From contig JAFTJD010000058.1 of NCBI GenBank assembly GCA_017456585.1, positions 1-38,625 of the forward strand: DNA of 38,625 bases, given 5' to 3'. The DNA comes from Lachnospiraceae bacterium (lineage in GTDB: Bacteria > Bacillota > Clostridia > Lachnospirales > Lachnospiraceae). Below, one piece after another: positions 1 through 7,938 of this stretch (position 1 is its first letter; each line of letters opens with the position of its first letter). Position numbers and translations under genes: made by a program. The notes beneath the pieces are model-generated. The model did no database searches and was not told the DNA's origin. It saw nothing but the letters and a program-made list of their open reading frames with translations.

Positions 1-20
1 ATAATATATAATTATATGAG

Positions 21-94
21 AAACTTGTTTTAAAATATTTTATTACAAGTAAAAAAATTTTTATTCCAAGTAAAAATAATTTTAAAACAAGTAA
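21..94 (+). promoter_or_regulatory. Phased CAAGTAA operator array
   Basis: Three direct copies of CAAGTAA start at 46, 67 and 88, exactly 21 bp apart (two helical turns). They sit in a looser 21-bp unit of the form TATTNCAAGTAAAAA. A fourth box is inverted at 23-27 (ACTTG); with its flank, 23-33 (ACTTGTTTTAA) is the exact reverse complement of 82-92. The last direct box ends 3 bp before the -35 hexamer at 98. This geometry suits cooperative binding on one DNA face. Inference: an operator, possibly bound by the winged-HTH product of the gene it precedes. The binding protein is not shown by the sequence. Confidence 0.6.
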
Positions 95-97
95 TTA

Positions 98-126
98 TTG
101 ACAAGAAATGAATAAAGGCATATTAT
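98..126 (+). promoter_or_regulatory. Sigma-A promoter of HTH/GHKL gene
   Basis: TTGACA at 98-103, a 17-bp spacer, and TATTAT at 121-126. The expected start point near 132-134 leaves a leader of under 20 nt before the ATG at 151, with GGAGGTGA at 138-145 as ribosome site. A near-consensus promoter abutting a repeat array suggests strong basal activity held down by a repressor. Confidence 0.8.
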
Positions 127-150
127 AAAAGGTAATCGGAGGTGATTTGC

Positions 151-1167
151 ATGAAATTTAATGAAGAAAAGAAACAGTCTATAATTTTATACTTACTGGA
201 GAAAATAGCGCAAGGAGATTCGTCAATAGCTAAATCTGTAGCGGATGCGTTTGGCGTGAATCAAACTACGGTTTATATGTATATTACTGAATTGCTTGAA
301 GAGGGTATTATTGACAAGGTAAAACGTGGAGAGTATGAACTTGTAGAGAAAGAGTATGTATATAAATTAAAACGGAGCAATGGTGATTTAGATACGGATA
401 CGTATGCGTATGATAAGTGTTTGTTTGAACACATTGATAAGTTATCAGCTAATGTACAGGAAATATGGAGTTATTCTTTTAGTGAGATGATTAATAATGT
501 TATGGATCATTCAGCAGCTGAGAATCTGAACATAGTTATTAAGCAGAACTACTTAAATACAAATGTGTTAATAATTGATGATGGAATAGGCATTTTTAAA
601 AAGATAAAGGATTATTTCAATTTTTCTTCTATTGAAGAAGCTATATGTGAATTATTTAAAGGTAAATTGACTACTGATTCAGAGAATCATTCGGGAGAAG
701 GGATTTTTTTTAGCTCTAAAATGATGGATGATTTCTTTATTGTTTCAAGCGGTAAAATTTTTACGAATAATATATATGATAACAGTAGAATTATTGATCT
801 TGCGACATCTAATTTGAAAGGGACTTGCGTAGTGATGGGGTTATCTAATTTTACTCATAAAAATCCTAGAGAGGTATTTGATCTTTATGCAAATGAAGAC
901 GGTGGATTTGTTAAGACAAAAATTCCGATGAAAAATATTTTTGACACATCTCCGGTATCAAGATCCCAAGCGAAAAGGGTATGCAATCGTTTGGAAAGGT
1001 TTAAGGAAGTTGTAATAGACTTTGCAGAAGTACAATGGATGGGGCAGGGATTTGCGCATCAGTTATTTGTTGTATTTGCTAGAAATCATGAAGATATTAA
1101 ACTTATCCCGATTAATATGAATGAAGATGTTAGCAAGATGTATAACCATGTTATGGCTACAGAATAA
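151..1167 (+). CDS. Winged-HTH / GHKL ATPase / STAS-like (DUF4325) protein
   Basis: This 338-aa soluble protein probably acts as a transcriptional or signalling switch; its real function is unknown. Residues 8-65 look like a winged helix-turn-helix (SVADAFGVNQTTVYMYITEL). Residues about 85-230 form a GHKL ATPase: N-box E112/N116 in SEMINNVMDHS, G1 motif D144-G-I-G147, G2 motif HSGEGIFFSSKM at 180-191. Residues 268-335 match the STAS-like DUF4325 family (SRSQAKRV, then VIDFAEVQWMGQGFAHQLF). Where SpoIIAA-type STAS domains carry the phosphorylated serine, this one has GQG, so phospho-switching is unlikely. The ATG at 151 is chosen over the in-frame GTG at 142 because GGAGGTGA (138-145) is correctly spaced for 151. 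It is a single-gene unit with its own promoter and terminator. The domain calls are fairly secure; the role is inference. Confidence 0.85.
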   Translation: MKFNEEKKQSIILYLLEKIAQGDSSIAKSVADAFGVNQTTVYMYITELLEEGIIDKVKRGEYELVEKEYVYKLKRSNGDLDTDTYAYDKCLFEHIDKLSANVQEIWSYSFSEMINNVMDHSAAENLNIVIKQNYLNTNVLIIDDGIGIFKKIKDYFNFSSIEEAICELFKGKLTTDSENHSGEGIFFSSKMMDDFFIVSSGKIFTNNIYDNSRIIDLATSNLKGTCVVMGLSNFTHKNPREVFDLYANEDGGFVKTKIPMKNIFDTSPVSRSQAKRVCNRLERFKEVVIDFAEVQWMGQGFAHQLFVVFARNHEDIKLIPINMNEDVSKMYNHVMATE

Positions 1168-1197
1168 GCCTGAATATACAATCTATAATATTAAAAG

Positions 1198-1224
1198 AAA
1201 ACCGGAGATTTTCCGGTTTTTTTT
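1198..1224 (+). terminator. Rho-independent terminator after HTH/GHKL gene
   Basis: AAAACCGGA (1198-1206) pairs with TCCGGTTTT (1212-1220) around a 5-nt loop and runs into eight T's (1217-1224). It isolates the first gene from spoIVA. Confidence 0.9.
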
Positions 1225-1283
1225 GCTTTGGAGAGTAGAGTGACTTTTTTTCTTGTGTTTGAGAATGATTTTCGAATTTGTCG

Positions 1284-1312
1284 GAATGTATTTTGAAGGT
1301 GCGGCATATATT
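1284..1312 (+). promoter_or_regulatory. Possible sigma-E promoter of spoIVA
   Basis: GAATGTA (1284-1290), a 14-bp gap, then CATATATT (1305-1312). This resembles the Bacillus/Clostridium sigma-E pattern (KMATATT, 14-15 bp, CATACANT) with two -35 mismatches and one -10 mismatch. It ends about 29 bp before the spoIVA start codon. spoIVA is a known sigma-E gene in Bacillus subtilis; no good sigma-A promoter was seen here. Confidence 0.5.
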
Positions 1313-1340
1313 TGTGATAGGAACGCAGGGAGGTTTTTTT

Positions 1341-2846
1341 ATGGAAAAAAGCAGCACGAATACCTACGATCTTTATCGCGATATACAGGAAAGATGCGGT
1401 GGAGAAATTTACATAGGGGTTGTAGGTCCGGTTCGTACAGGTAAATCCACTTTTATAAAAAGATTTATGGATTTGGAGGTTTTGCCGGGGATTGAAGATG
1501 TACATAGCAGAGAGCGTGCAAAGGATGAACTTCCGCAATCTGCAACAGGTAAGACGATTATGACTACGGAACCTAAGTTTATTCCGAAAGAGGCTGTTGA
1601 GATTAGAATTAGCGATGATATTAAAATGAAGACCAGACTTATTGACTGTGTGGGGTTCATGGTTGAGGGCGCATCGGGTTATATGGAAAACAACATTGAG
1701 CGAATGGTAAAAACACCTTGGTTTGAACATGAGATTCCTTTTACACAGGCGGCGGAAGTCGGTACTAAGAAGGTAATAAGAGATCATTCAACCATTGGTA
1801 TGGTTATTACGACGGATGGCAGTTTCTCTGAAATTCCAAGAGAGAATTATGTAAATGCTGAAGAAAGAACGATAATGGAACTTAGAAAATTAGGGAAACC
1901 TTTTGTGATAGTACTAAACTCTAAGAAACCTTATGCACAGGAAACGCAGGAATTGGCTATGAACCTTGAGGAAAAGTATAAAGTATCAACTGTTCCTGTT
2001 AATTGTGAACAGCTTAGAAAGGAGGATATATTAAAACTGTTGGAAAATATATTAGAAGAATTTCCGGTTACTAGAGTGGATATGCAGATGCCTAAATGGG
2101 CTGAAATGTTGCCGGTGTCTCATCCTATAAAGCGAGAACTTCTTAATATAATGAAGAATTTCATGAGTGGAATTAAATATATGAAGGATGTTGCTAATCT
2201 GACGGATATGTTGGGGAACGAAAAGGATGAGATGAATTATGTTGGGGATATAAGGATAGAAGAGACGAATCTCTCGGATGGAAGTGTGTGCCTCCAGGCA
2301 TATCTTGATAATAAGTATTACTACGAATTCTTGAGTGATATGACAGGCGTTGAGATATCAGGTGAATATGCCCTTATACAGGCAATAAGAGATATGGCGA
2401 AGATGCGCCGTGAGTATGAGTCTGTGGAGAATGCACTTGACAGCGTAAGAAGAAGCGGTTATGGAGTTGTAGCGCCTAACAGAAATGAGGTTAAACTTTC
2501 TGAACCGGAGATAATACGCCAGGGTAATAAGTTTGGGGTAAAAATTAATGCTAAGGCACCGTCTATTCATCTTCTCTCGGCAGATATTAACATGGAAATA
2601 GCACCGGTAGTCGGAACGGAAGAACAGGCTAAAGATTTGATAGAATTTATCAATACTAACAGTAATGACCCGGAGATAGGAATCTGGAATACTAATATCT
2701 TTGGTAAGTCAATTGAACAGATTGTGGAAGATGGAATTCAGTCCAAAATGAACATTATGACCGAAAATAGCAGAAGTAAGCTTCAGGAGACTATTTATAA
2801 GGTTATAAATGACGGTAATGGTGGACTGGTGTGTATAATTATATAG
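1341..2846 (+). CDS. spoIVA: Stage IV sporulation protein A
   Basis: SpoIVA is the ATPase that polymerises on the outer forespore membrane and forms the basement layer of the spore coat. The 501-aa product is close to the usual length of about 490. The N-terminus (residues 9-50) matches the family, with the P-loop GPVRTGKST at 29-37 and FIKRFMDLEVLPGI after it. The extreme C-terminus GGLVCIII fits the hydrophobic tail typical of SpoIVA. The ATG at 1341 is preferred to upstream in-frame codons because GGGAGGT (1328-1334) lies 6 nt before it and homology begins there. The gene is monocistronic, between a sigma-E-like promoter and a strong hairpin terminator. Its presence implies that the organism is, or descends from, an endospore former. 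Confidence 0.97.
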   Translation: MEKSSTNTYDLYRDIQERCGGEIYIGVVGPVRTGKSTFIKRFMDLEVLPGIEDVHSRERAKDELPQSATGKTIMTTEPKFIPKEAVEIRISDDIKMKTRLIDCVGFMVEGASGYMENNIERMVKTPWFEHEIPFTQAAEVGTKKVIRDHSTIGMVITTDGSFSEIPRENYVNAEERTIMELRKLGKPFVIVLNSKKPYAQETQELAMNLEEKYKVSTVPVNCEQLRKEDILKLLENILEEFPVTRVDMQMPKWAEMLPVSHPIKRELLNIMKNFMSGIKYMKDVANLTDMLGNEKDEMNYVGDIRIEETNLSDGSVCLQAYLDNKYYYEFLSDMTGVEISGEYALIQAIRDMAKMRREYESVENALDSVRRSGYGVVAPNRNEVKLSEPEIIRQGNKFGVKINAKAPSIHLLSADINMEIAPVVGTEEQAKDLIEFINTNSNDPEIGIWNTNIFGKSIEQIVEDGIQSKMNIMTENSRSKLQETIYKVINDGNGGLVCIII

Positions 2847-2857
2847 AATTTGAGATG

Positions 2858-2906
2858 AGTTGCCTTGCTATGGTTTGAAATTATTGGCGAGGCAACTTGA
2901 TTTTTT
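2858..2906 (+). terminator. Terminator of spoIVA
   Basis: An 11-bp stem with one G-U pair joins 2858-2868 (AGTTGCCTTGC) and 2887-2897 (GCGAGGCAACT), with T's at 2901-2906. The loop is 18 nt, longer than usual. The hairpin ends 20 bp before the -35 box of the next gene. Confidence 0.8.
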
Positions 2907-2926
2907 GCAAAAAAATACAATAAAAC

Positions 2927-2955
2927 TTGAAATTGTCTATTATTTTGTTTATAAT
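2927..2955 (+). promoter_or_regulatory. Sigma-A promoter of the hybrid kinase gene
   Basis: TTGAAA at 2927-2932, exactly 17 bp, then a perfect TATAAT at 2950-2955. The start point would be near 2962, giving a leader of about 33 nt to the ATG at 2995. Confidence 0.8.
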
Positions 2956-2994
2956 TTTGTATGGGTATATTTATTTTTAGGCGGAGGCGGAAGT

Positions 2995-5847
2995 ATGATA
3001 AGAACAGATGCGCTTAAGGAACAAATAATCGCGACTATAAGCAAAATGTATATCAGTATGGTTTACATAAATCTCAAGGATAATGAAGGTTTTTTTATAT
3101 CAAAGCATCATGATTTTTTTACTGAGTATAAGGATGGTTTTGTTCCTAACGAGATAATAGATATTTATTGTTCGGAATACATTGAGGGGGGATATCAGGC
3201 TCAGGTTACGGAGTTTCTTGATTTAAGTAGCCTTGATGAACGCTTCGCTGATAAAGAGATACTTAGCTGTGAGTATAGACGACTGGGTATCGGATGGTGT
3301 AGAGGAACGCTTTTTTTGCAGGAAAAGGATGAGGACGGTAAAGTGGCGTCATTTATTTTTGCTGTTCAGATAATTGATGAGGAAAAGGCAAGAGGGCTTG
3401 AACTTCAAAGAAAAATTGCAGAAGCTAACCGCAAACAGATACAGGATCTTAGTATGCAGCTAGAAACGATACTTGGAGGAATTAACGGAGGTTTTCATGT
3501 AGAGCATATGGATGATAATTATACATATGCGTATGTAAGTGAACATGTAGCGGAATGTTTTGGATACAATATTGCGGAATTTATAGAGGCAACGAATGGA
3601 AGTGCCGTAAACTTAATACATGAAGATGACAGACAGAGGGTTTTAGAGGAAATTAATCTTGAACTTGAAGCTAAGAATATGTATTCTACCAAATTTAGGG
3701 CGAAGACTAAGGATGGTTCTGTTAAATGGATTATGAATACAGGTAAAAAGGTAGAAGAATACGGGAACACATATCTTTACAGTTTTTATCTTGATGTTAC
3801 GGAACTAGAGATGGCTAATCGTAAGCTTGAGAAGGAACGTAAGCAATATCAGGAAGCACTCATGGATGATTGTAAGTTCGCATTTGTTTTTGATGTTACT
3901 GAAGGCGTTGTTGAGGAAGAATTTATTCTTACTGACGGATTTAATCCTATGAGAGCGATGGGGCTTAAGCTTCCTACGGAATTCGATAGTCTTTTGGAAA
4001 ATTGGTTTGCGATAATTAAACCGCAGTTTACGGAAGATAACGTCCAGAATATTATCGGAAGGCAGTTCCTTCTTAATAAATTTGCTGAAGGTGAGCGAAA
4101 AGTAGAATTTGAATTCTTTGTAGACAGAGATGGTTCCGTAAACAGAATTATCGGATTATTGTCACAGGATGAGGAAACGGGACATGTGCTTGCGTGTATC
4201 ATATGCTATGATGTTACTGAGATAAGAGAAAAGGAAAAGCGGACCAGAATGGCATTAAGAGGTGCATATGAGGCTGCCCAATATGCTAATCAGGCGAAGT
4301 CAGATTTTATGTCGAGAATGAGCCATGATATACGTACACCTATGAATGCGATTATCGGAATGACAACTATAGCGGGAGAGCACCTTGATGAACCGGCAAG
4401 AGTTAAGGATTGCCTTAACAAGATATCTGTGTCAAGTAGGCATTTGCTTTCACTTATCAATGAAGTTCTTGATATGAGTAAGATTGAAGCAGGTAAGCTT
4501 GAACTTAAAGAAGAGAAGATTAATCTTTCGGAGATTATTGATAATCTTCTTTTGATTACAAGACAACAGATTATGGACAAGAACCATACACTTAATGTTA
4601 ATATAAGTAATGTTGAGCATGAGCATGTTTTTGGCGATAGTCAGAGAATGTTACAGGTGTTTATTAATCTTTTTAGTAATGCTATTAAGTATACACCTGA
4701 TGGTGGAGAGATAGGGATATCAGTTTCTGAAAAGAGATCATCTTTGCAGGGAATAGGTTGCTTTGAATTTATTTTCAGTGATACTGGAATCGGTATGTCA
4801 AAGGAATTTGTTAAGAAGATATTTGAACCGTTTGCACGTGCGGAAGATGCGCGTATAAGTAAGATTCAGGGCACCGGACTTGGAATGGTAATAGCTAAGA
4901 CCATAGCACAGATGATGAATGGAGACATAACAGTTGAAAGTACGGAGGGAGAAGGCTCTGTATTTACTGTTACACTTAATCTTAAGCTTCAGGAAAATGA
5001 GGATGTTTCATACGAAGAGCTTAAGGGAATGAATGTGCTTGTAGTAGATGATGATGAAGATACGTGTATTAACGCATGTTCAATGTTGAATTCGCTGGGA
5101 GTGGAGAGCAGCTATGTTCTTGGAGGACGAGAAGCGATAGATAGAACGAAAAAAGCAGTTGAAGCTAAGGAAGAGTTCTCGGCAGTGATTATTGACTGGA
5201 AGATGCCGAAGATGGATGGTGTTGATACGGCTAAAGGAGTCAGAGCTAATATAGGGAAAGATGTTCCGATTATTATCTTTTCGGCGTATGATTGGTCTGA
5301 TATAGAGGCTGAAGCCCATGCTGCCGGAGTTGATGCATTCATGTCTAAACCACTCTTTAAGTCAAGGCTTATTAATATACTCAAGTCATTTGCGGTGGCT
5401 TCTAACCCGGGAGACGGTGAGCAGAGTGATTCTATCCGGAGTGCCAAAAAAGTTGATTTTACCGGATATCATATTTTGCTTGCCGAGGATAATGAGTTAA
5501 ATGCCGAGATTGCCATTGAGATATTAAAGACAACAGGAGTAAATGTTACTCATGTTTGGAATGGACAAGAAGCGGTTGATAAGATGGCAGAGGTAGAGGA
5601 AGGTTATTATAATTTGATACTTATGGATGTTCAGATGCCTGTAATGAATGGCTATGATGCCACAAGAGAGATTCGCTCTCTCGATAGAAAAGACGTTAAG
5701 AACATACCTATTATAGCCATGACTGCCAATGCATTCGCAGAGGATGTAGCGACTGCTCATGCTGCCGGCATGAACGAACATATGGCCAAACCTATTGATA
5801 TAGGACAGCTTATTGAGGGCATGAATAAGTGGCTTTTGGAAGCGTAA
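2995..5847 (+). CDS. PAS-containing hybrid histidine kinase with two receiver domains
   Basis: This 950-aa protein should autophosphorylate and relay phosphate to its own receivers. Order seen: an N-terminal PAS-like region (1-140); a clear PAS domain (about 160-280, ending YLYSFYLDVTE); a third PAS-like segment (about 285-420); HisKA with SHDIRTPMNAIIG (phospho-acceptor H444); HATPase_c with NLFSNAIKYTP, DTGIGMS and GTGLGM; receiver 1 (LVVDDDED, phospho-acceptor about D734 in IDWKMPKMDG); and receiver 2 (LLAEDNE, about D878 in LMDVQMPVMNG). No transmembrane segment or signal peptide is visible, so it is probably cytosolic. No Hpt domain or DNA-binding output is present, so a separate phosphotransfer partner is expected. 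The ATG at 2995 is chosen because GGAGG (2983-2987) precedes it; the open frame reaches back to 2860 but overlaps the promoter and spoIVA terminator. Signal and target are unknown. Confidence 0.93.
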   Translation: MIRTDALKEQIIATISKMYISMVYINLKDNEGFFISKHHDFFTEYKDGFVPNEIIDIYCSEYIEGGYQAQVTEFLDLSSLDERFADKEILSCEYRRLGIGWCRGTLFLQEKDEDGKVASFIFAVQIIDEEKARGLELQRKIAEANRKQIQDLSMQLETILGGINGGFHVEHMDDNYTYAYVSEHVAECFGYNIAEFIEATNGSAVNLIHEDDRQRVLEEINLELEAKNMYSTKFRAKTKDGSVKWIMNTGKKVEEYGNTYLYSFYLDVTELEMANRKLEKERKQYQEALMDDCKFAFVFDVTEGVVEEEFILTDGFNPMRAMGLKLPTEFDSLLENWFAIIKPQFTEDNVQNIIGRQFLLNKFAEGERKVEFEFFVDRDGSVNRIIGLLSQDEETGHVLACIICYDVTEIREKEKRTRMALRGAYEAAQYANQAKSDFMSRMSHDIRTPMNAIIGMTTIAGEHLDEPARVKDCLNKISVSSRHLLSLINEVLDMSKIEAGKLELKEEKINLSEIIDNLLLITRQQIMDKNHTLNVNISNVEHEHVFGDSQRMLQVFINLFSNAIKYTPDGGEIGISVSEKRSSLQGIGCFEFIFSDTGIGMSKEFVKKIFEPFARAEDARISKIQGTGLGMVIAKTIAQMMNGDITVESTEGEGSVFTVTLNLKLQENEDVSYEELKGMNVLVVDDDEDTCINACSMLNSLGVESSYVLGGREAIDRTKKAVEAKEEFSAVIIDWKMPKMDGVDTAKGVRANIGKDVPIIIFSAYDWSDIEAEAHAAGVDAFMSKPLFKSRLINILKSFAVASNPGDGEQSDSIRSAKKVDFTGYHILLAEDNELNAEIAIEILKTTGVNVTHVWNGQEAVDKMAEVEEGYYNLILMDVQMPVMNGYDATREIRSLDRKDVKNIPIIAMTANAFAEDVATAHAAGMNEHMAKPIDIGQLIEGMNKWLLEA

Positions 5848-5952
5848 GTATATATAATTAAAAATTAATTATGGCTGATTAAAAGATAATTAATGAATTC
5901 TGAAAAAAACCTTAAATATGTTAAAAATGCGCTTTTGCGCGGTTAAATGAGA

Positions 5953-5981
5953 TTGACAAAAAAGTTCTGTCATATTATAGT
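5953..5981 (+). promoter_or_regulatory. Sigma-A promoter of zinc-ribbon/DUF5685/dnaJ-like operon
   Basis: TTGACA at 5953-5958, a 17-bp spacer, TATAGT at 5976-5981. A small inverted repeat, TGACA (5954-5958) and TGTCA (5968-5972), overlaps the -35 and spacer and could be an operator, though 5-bp arms occur by chance. The wider gap 5848-6014 otherwise holds only AT-rich DNA and a weak GCGCTTTTGCGC hairpin without a T-run. Confidence 0.75.
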
Positions 5982-6014
5982 TTCCTTAATTGCATGAAAT
6001 GAAGGAGAATGTGT

Positions 6015-6428
6015 ATGCAGAACTTTTTTGGTAATTTAAAACAGAAGCTTGCTCGTATGTTATATGGAGTTTATGGACAAGATGAACTCTCGAAAGAGCT
6101 TAGTACATTCGGATTAATATGCTTAATTATTTCGCTGTTTCCATATCTTAAAATATTTTATATTATTGGTTTTGTATGCGTGGTATGGGCGTTTTTTAGA
6201 ACTTTTTCAAAGAATCACGCAAGAAGAATGAGAGAAAGAGAAGCGTATCTTAAATTCACCGCTAAACCGCGTGCGGCAATAAGATTGCAAAAGAGACGTT
6301 TTGCAGACAGAAAAACACATGATTATTACAAATGCACCAGATGTAAGACATATAACAGAATTCCTAAGGGACATGGAAAAATAATTATTACCTGTCCTAA
6401 ATGTAAGAATCAATTTGAAGCTGAATAG
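6015..6428 (+). CDS. Small membrane protein with C-terminal zinc ribbon
   Basis: This is a 137-aa hypothetical protein. Residues 32-62 form one or two hydrophobic helices (FGLICLIISLFPYLKIFYIIGFVCVVWAF in the sequence, split by a proline). Next comes a very basic segment (62-100, many Arg/Lys), then a zinc ribbon with C107-x2-C110 and C127-x2-C130 (KCTRCKTY and CPKCKN). The ribbon probably faces the cytoplasm because of the positive linker. The ATG at 6015 is preferred to the ATG at 6009, since AAGGAGA (6002-6008) would touch the earlier codon. It is the first gene of a three-gene operon with DUF5685 and a J-domain protein, 11 nt before the next gene. A membrane anchor for nucleic acid or a client protein is a guess; no function is assigned. 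Confidence 0.8.
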   Translation: MQNFFGNLKQKLARMLYGVYGQDELSKELSTFGLICLIISLFPYLKIFYIIGFVCVVWAFFRTFSKNHARRMREREAYLKFTAKPRAAIRLQKRRFADRKTHDYYKCTRCKTYNRIPKGHGKIIITCPKCKNQFEAE

Positions 6429-6439
6429 GATGATGCGAT

Positions 6440-7285
6440 TTGTTTGGATATATTGTAATTAATAAACCGGAATTGAAAATAAAAGATTATGAAACATATC
6501 GTTCATATTATTGCGGCTTGTGTAAAACTTTAAAGGAAAGATATGGCTTTTCAGGAAGAATGAGTCTTAATTATGATACAACTTTTCTTGCCATTCTTCT
6601 GGATGCACTTTATGAACCTGACAATAAGGTGACAAGTGAACGCTGCGTGACGCATCCTTTTGTTAAACACAAGATATGTCGTAGTATTTATACTGATTAT
6701 GCCGCAGATATGAATGTTTTGTTAACTTATTATAAGTGCAAGGATGACTGGCAGGATGAGAAGAAGCATATTAAGAACGCATATGCAAAGCTTCTGACGG
6801 GTAAAATGAAGTCTAAGGAGTCATGTTTTCTTAATAAAAAAGAAAAGGTAGAGGAATTGCTTTCCGAGCTTTCAAAGCATGAGAAGGAAAAAGAGGCTGA
6901 TATCGATGCTATGGCAGGGATTTTTGGGAAGCTCTTAGGGCATATATTTGCTTATACATCGGATGAATGGGAAGATGAGCTGTACAGGATGGGCTTTTTC
7001 CTCGGTAAGTTTATATATCTTTGTGATGCTTATGAGGATTTGGAAGAGGATATGAAGAAAGGTAATTATAATCCTTTTGCCAATATGCATGATAAAGCCG
7101 GTTTTGATGATAAAGTAAAGAATTTGTTGACGATGATGATGGCACAGTGTTGTAAAGAATTTGAGACCTTGCCGATTATAAAAAATCTTGATATTCTTAG
7201 AAATATATTGTATTCTGGTGTATGGAGCCGATATGAGATAGCGGTGGACAAGAAGCGTAAACAAGAAGGAGTAGCAGACACATAA
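6440..7285 (+). CDS. DUF5685 family protein
   Basis: This 281-aa soluble, mostly alpha-helical protein of unknown function resembles the DUF5685 family of clostridia (N-terminus [12 protein letters not shown], then [17 protein letters not shown]). Notable residues: C25-x2-C28, and C69-x2-H72 with H77-x2-C80, which could together bind a metal; an aspartate cluster KDDWQDE at 101-107; and DAYEDLEED at 196-204 followed by KKGNYNP. The two acidic motifs recall the substrate-Mg motifs of all-alpha isoprenoid synthases, but this is only a visual resemblance. The start is TTG at 6440, where homology begins; the ribosome site AGGA (6427-6430) is modest. The stop codon shares one base with the next gene's ATG (TAATG), so translation is coupled to the J-domain protein. 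Confidence 0.8.
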   Translation: MFGYIVINKPELKIKDYETYRSYYCGLCKTLKERYGFSGRMSLNYDTTFLAILLDALYEPDNKVTSERCVTHPFVKHKICRSIYTDYAADMNVLLTYYKCKDDWQDEKKHIKNAYAKLLTGKMKSKESCFLNKKEKVEELLSELSKHEKEKEADIDAMAGIFGKLLGHIFAYTSDEWEDELYRMGFFLGKFIYLCDAYEDLEEDMKKGNYNPFANMHDKAGFDDKVKNLLTMMMAQCCKEFETLPIIKNLDILRNILYSGVWSRYEIAVDKKRKQEGVADT

Positions 7286-7932
7286 TGAGAGATCCCTATG
7301 AAGTTCTCGGGATAAACCGAAACGCAACGGAAGAGGAAATTAAAAAAGCATATAGAGCTGCAAGCCGTAAGTATCATCCGGATGCTAATCTTGATAATCC
7401 TAAGTTGGCAGAGGAGAAATTTAAAGAGGTTCAGCAGGCATATAAAGAGATTATGAGACAGCGTGAGGGCGGACAAGAACAGGATTCGTATGGTGGTTCA
7501 TACGGAGGCTTCGGCGGTTTCGGCGGATATGGTGGGTACTGGAATTATGGACGGAATCGTTCATCCGGTACAAGTGGTGAAGACTCATATTATCAGGCTG
7601 CTGCCAACTATATTAAATCCGGATACTATAATGAGGCATTGCAAGTGTTGAGCCAGATTAATAATAAGGATGCGCGTTGGTATTATTATAGCTCTATTGC
7701 TAATTACGGAGCAGGTAATAATGTGACAGCCATGGAACATATAGATAGAGCGATTGAACTCGAGCCTGATAATGTAATGTATCAAAGATATAAACAGCAG
7801 ATGGAAGGCGGCGGTGCTTGGTATCAGACCAGAAGCGGAGGATATGGTTCACCACTTGGTGATGATTACTGCACGAAGCTTTGTATTGCCAACATGTTAT
7901 GTAACTGTTGCTGCGGAGGCGGCTGTTGCTAG
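7285..7932 (+). CDS. J-domain protein with TPR-like middle and cysteine-rich tail
   Basis: The 215-aa product begins with a J domain (1-60) including the HPD motif at 31-33 (KYHPDAN), which stimulates DnaK/Hsp70 ATPase. A Gly/Tyr/Phe-rich linker follows (65-95). Residues about 100-170 look like one or two TPR-type helical repeats ([30 protein letters not shown]). The last 20 residues hold eight cysteines (196, 200, 206, 208-210, 214, 215; CNCCCGGGCC). There is no DnaJ-type CxxCxGxG zinc domain, so this is not DnaJ itself but a specialised co-chaperone. The tail could bind metal, be palmitoyl-like modified, or form disulfides; none is demonstrated. The start overlaps the preceding stop by one base. 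A hairpin terminator follows at once. Confidence 0.85.
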   Translation: MRDPYEVLGINRNATEEEIKKAYRAASRKYHPDANLDNPKLAEEKFKEVQQAYKEIMRQREGGQEQDSYGGSYGGFGGFGGYGGYWNYGRNRSSGTSGEDSYYQAAANYIKSGYYNEALQVLSQINNKDARWYYYSSIANYGAGNNVTAMEHIDRAIELEPDNVMYQRYKQQMEGGGAWYQTRSGGYGSPLGDDYCTKLCIANMLCNCCCGGGCC

Positions 7933-7938
7933 ATTAAG

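Noticed and set aside
1277..1290. Possible Spo0A box (TTTGTCGGAA) before spoIVA
   Set aside because: It differs from the TGTCGAA core at a key position and spoIVA is expected under sigma-E.
1191..1787. 198-codon open frame on the minus strand across spoIVA
   Set aside because: It overlaps the conserved spoIVA coding region and the terminator of the first gene, and its Cys/Phe/Arg-rich translation resembles no protein family. It is an antisense shadow.
2860..2994. Upstream extension of the hybrid kinase by 45 codons
   Set aside because: It would translate the spoIVA terminator and the kinase gene's own promoter; a good ribosome site supports ATG 2995.
5864..5894. ATTAATTAT/ATAATTAAT inverted repeat after the kinase gene
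   Set aside because: The 9-bp stem is all A-T with no T-run directly after, so it is too weak to call a terminator.
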